A stretch of DNA of 7,092 nucleotides, from assembly GCA_020853175.1 (NCBI GenBank), contig JADYZK010000014.1:1-7092 (forward strand), in the 5' to 3' direction. The stretch is from Bacteroidales bacterium. GTDB lineage: Bacteria; Bacteroidota; Bacteroidia; Bacteroidales; F082. Under the pieces are notes generated by a model. It was not told the origin of the DNA. It saw only the letters and a list, made by a program, of their open reading frames with translations, and did no database searches. Below are positions 5,736 through 7,092 of this stretch, piece after piece (position 1 is the first letter of the stretch; each line of letters opens with the position of its first letter). The translations under genes and the position numbers were made by a program.

Positions 5736-7092
5736 TTAGACGTTTGTTTCATTTTTCTCGAACCAATGGTATCCAAATGGTTCAATTTCAATATTTTGTA
5801 AGTTTGCTTTTTGATTTGATAAAGCATCGGTACAGCAACCTATTTCAATATCAAAACGCACAGCTTGGCTTTGATCGGAGAGATTTTGCACGACAAAAAT
5901 TGTTTCATCTGCAAAAGTTCTTTTGTACGCCAAAATCGCACTATTGATGGAGTCATCAGCATTAAAGGCATTCATATATTCGATGTTGCCCCGCCCAAAA
6001 GCCTTTTTGCCATTGCGAACATGAAGCATTCTTTGGATTCGTGTACACACTTTAGACTGAAATGTTTCAGGATCAGATAGTTGACTTTCTCTCATCTCCC
6101 ATCTTATTTTGCCTCTCACCAAAAAACGGGTATCATCTTTGCCTGCAAAAGCGGCCATTTCTTTGTAATAATCCATGTCGTTTTCTTTTCCAAACTCATC
6201 GCCATAATAAATAACGGGTGTTCCCGGCAGACTGAGCATCATGGAGTAGGCCAAGCCAATTTTTCTGTCGTCAAATTGAAAAAGATTCGCCAATCGTGCC
6301 GAAATGCCTTCGCCAAGGCGGAAATTCCACTCGGGCTGATGACAGTAGCTTTCGTGGATATACTTGCGGTCTTTCTCAGAAACATAGACCAACTCCAAAC
6401 TCAGCTCATCGTGGCACCGCAGAAAGGTAAACCACTGCGCGTTTTCGGGCAAGCTGGGCGTTACGCTGGGATGCAAAATATCAATGATAGGTTTTTTATC
6501 GTGCTGAGCGATAGCCTTATACATCATGGGCATCAATGGAAAATGATAAGCCGCATGACATTCGTCACCCTGACCCAAATACTCCACAACGGTTGCCGGC
6601 TGCTGACAGGCTTCGGCGAGCAGCAAAGTTCCGGGCTTTACATAATCAAGCGCGGCCCTAAAAAATTTAACGACAGCATGGGTATTGGGTAAATTTTCGC
6701 AATTGGTTCCGTCCTCCTTCCACAAATAGGGAATGGCATCGGCTCTAAAACCATCTACACCAATACTTTGCCAATATAGCATATTGCGCAACATAGCAAA
6801 AAGGACTTCAGGATTTCGATAATTCAGGTCGGGCTGGAAATTGAAAAAACGGTGAAAAAAATAACTGTCCCCTAATGGTTCCCAGTTGCTGGTTTCCATT
6901 CCTTTGAAAATGATTCGGGCATCTTTATATAGATTGGTGTCCTTTGACCAGATGAAAAAATCGCGGTATGGATTGTCGGATGATTTTTTTGCCTCCAAAA
7001 ACCAAGGATGCTCCTCGGAACAATGGTTAATGGCGATGTCGAAAATGACACGGATGCCCCTTTGATGCGCCTCATGGAGGAATTTCCCAAAA
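5736..7092 (-). CDS. Trehalose synthase-like GH13 enzyme, N-terminus cut off by window edge
   Basis: The frame is open from the right edge to TAA at 5738-5736, giving the last 451 residues. It resembles trehalose synthase (maltose alpha-D-glucosyltransferase, GH13_16), which interconverts maltose and trehalose. Visible blocks follow TreS order: VIFDIAINHCSEEHPWF, the stretch DARIIFKGMETSNWEP, FFHRFFNFQPDLNY, the nucleophile region VDGFRADAIPYLW (Asp118 of the visible part), DGTNCENLPNTHA, LLLAEACQQP with acid/base Glu160, GDECHAAYHFPLMP, the FLRCHDELSLE motif with the third catalytic Asp228, and LPGTPVIYYGDEFG. After that the usual TreS PMQWtPdrNaGFS segment is missing and the region is shorter, although a K-AFGRG block typical of TreS returns. 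It may therefore be a divergent TreS or a related glucosyltransferase. It lies 13 nt upstream of the HAD-GH65 gene, so the two are probably one operon. A TTG at 6998 is not the start, since homology continues to the edge. Confidence 0.85.
   Translation of the reverse strand, partial: FGKFLHEAHQRGIRVIFDIAINHCSEEHPWFLEAKKSSDNPYRDFFIWSKDTNLYKDARIIFKGMETSNWEPLGDSYFFHRFFNFQPDLNYRNPEVLFAMLRNMLYWQSIGVDGFRADAIPYLWKEDGTNCENLPNTHAVVKFFRAALDYVKPGTLLLAEACQQPATVVEYLGQGDECHAAYHFPLMPMMYKAIAQHDKKPIIDILHPSVTPSLPENAQWFTFLRCHDELSLELVYVSEKDRKYIHESYCHQPEWNFRLGEGISARLANLFQFDDRKIGLAYSMMLSLPGTPVIYYGDEFGKENDMDYYKEMAAFAGKDDTRFLVRGKIRWEMRESQLSDPETFQSKVCTRIQRMLHVRNGKKAFGRGNIEYMNAFNADDSINSAILAYKRTFADETIFVVQNLSDQSQAVRFDIEIGCCTDALSNQKANLQNIEIEPFGYHWFEKNETNV

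Noticed and set aside
6081..6692. 203-codon open frame on the plus strand
   Set aside because: It lies wholly antisense to the TreS-like gene, whose motifs are clear; its translation shows no recognisable domain.
6996..6998. TTG as the start of the TreS-like gene
   Set aside because: The frame stays open to the right edge and encodes the conserved region I (VIFDIAINH) upstream, so the TTG is an internal leucine codon.

Overview
The window looks like a piece of a Bacteroidota (Bacteroidetes) chromosome. The signs are moderate GC (around 40% by eye), no consistent Shine-Dalgarno sequences before the starts, a TAnnTTTG-type -7 promoter element before the left-hand gene, and protein families typical of that phylum's cytoplasmic starch and alpha-glucan metabolism. 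This placement is an inference, because the window holds no rRNA or other marker gene. All five genes lie on the minus strand, so transcription runs from right to left.

Right to left, the layout is as follows. (1) 7092-5736 is the C-terminal 451 residues of a GH13 enzyme closely resembling trehalose synthase (TreS, maltose alpha-D-glucosyltransferase); its N-terminus lies outside the window. (2) 5722-2585 is a fusion of a beta-phosphoglucomutase-type HAD domain to a GH65 disaccharide phosphorylase-like domain, starting only 13 nt after the stop of gene 1. (3) 2509-1871 and (4) 1827-1186 are two tandem paralogous P-loop kinases of uridine kinase/phosphoribulokinase type. They are about 44% identical to each other, and the usual nucleoside-recognition motifs are not visible in either. 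An intrinsic terminator at 1175-1137 closes this group. (5) A Bacteroidetes-type -7 element at 982-975 then opens a new unit at 953, which encodes the first 317 residues of a second GH13 alpha-amylase-like enzyme and runs off the left edge.

The first four genes make metabolic sense together. A TreS-like enzyme would interconvert maltose and trehalose. The GH65 domain would split one of these, probably by phosphorolysis, into glucose and beta-glucose 1-phosphate. The fused HAD domain would turn beta-glucose 1-phosphate into glucose 6-phosphate. The leftover free glucose needs a kinase, and the two unusual P-loop kinases are candidates for this or for another small-sugar phosphorylation. That last step is a hypothesis from context only. 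The paired, probably mis-named 'uridine kinases' are the part of the window most likely to be undescribed. No RNA genes, CRISPR arrays, mobile elements or transporters were seen, and none of the visible proteins shows a signal peptide, which suggests a cytoplasmic pathway. N-termini are visible for four of the five genes.
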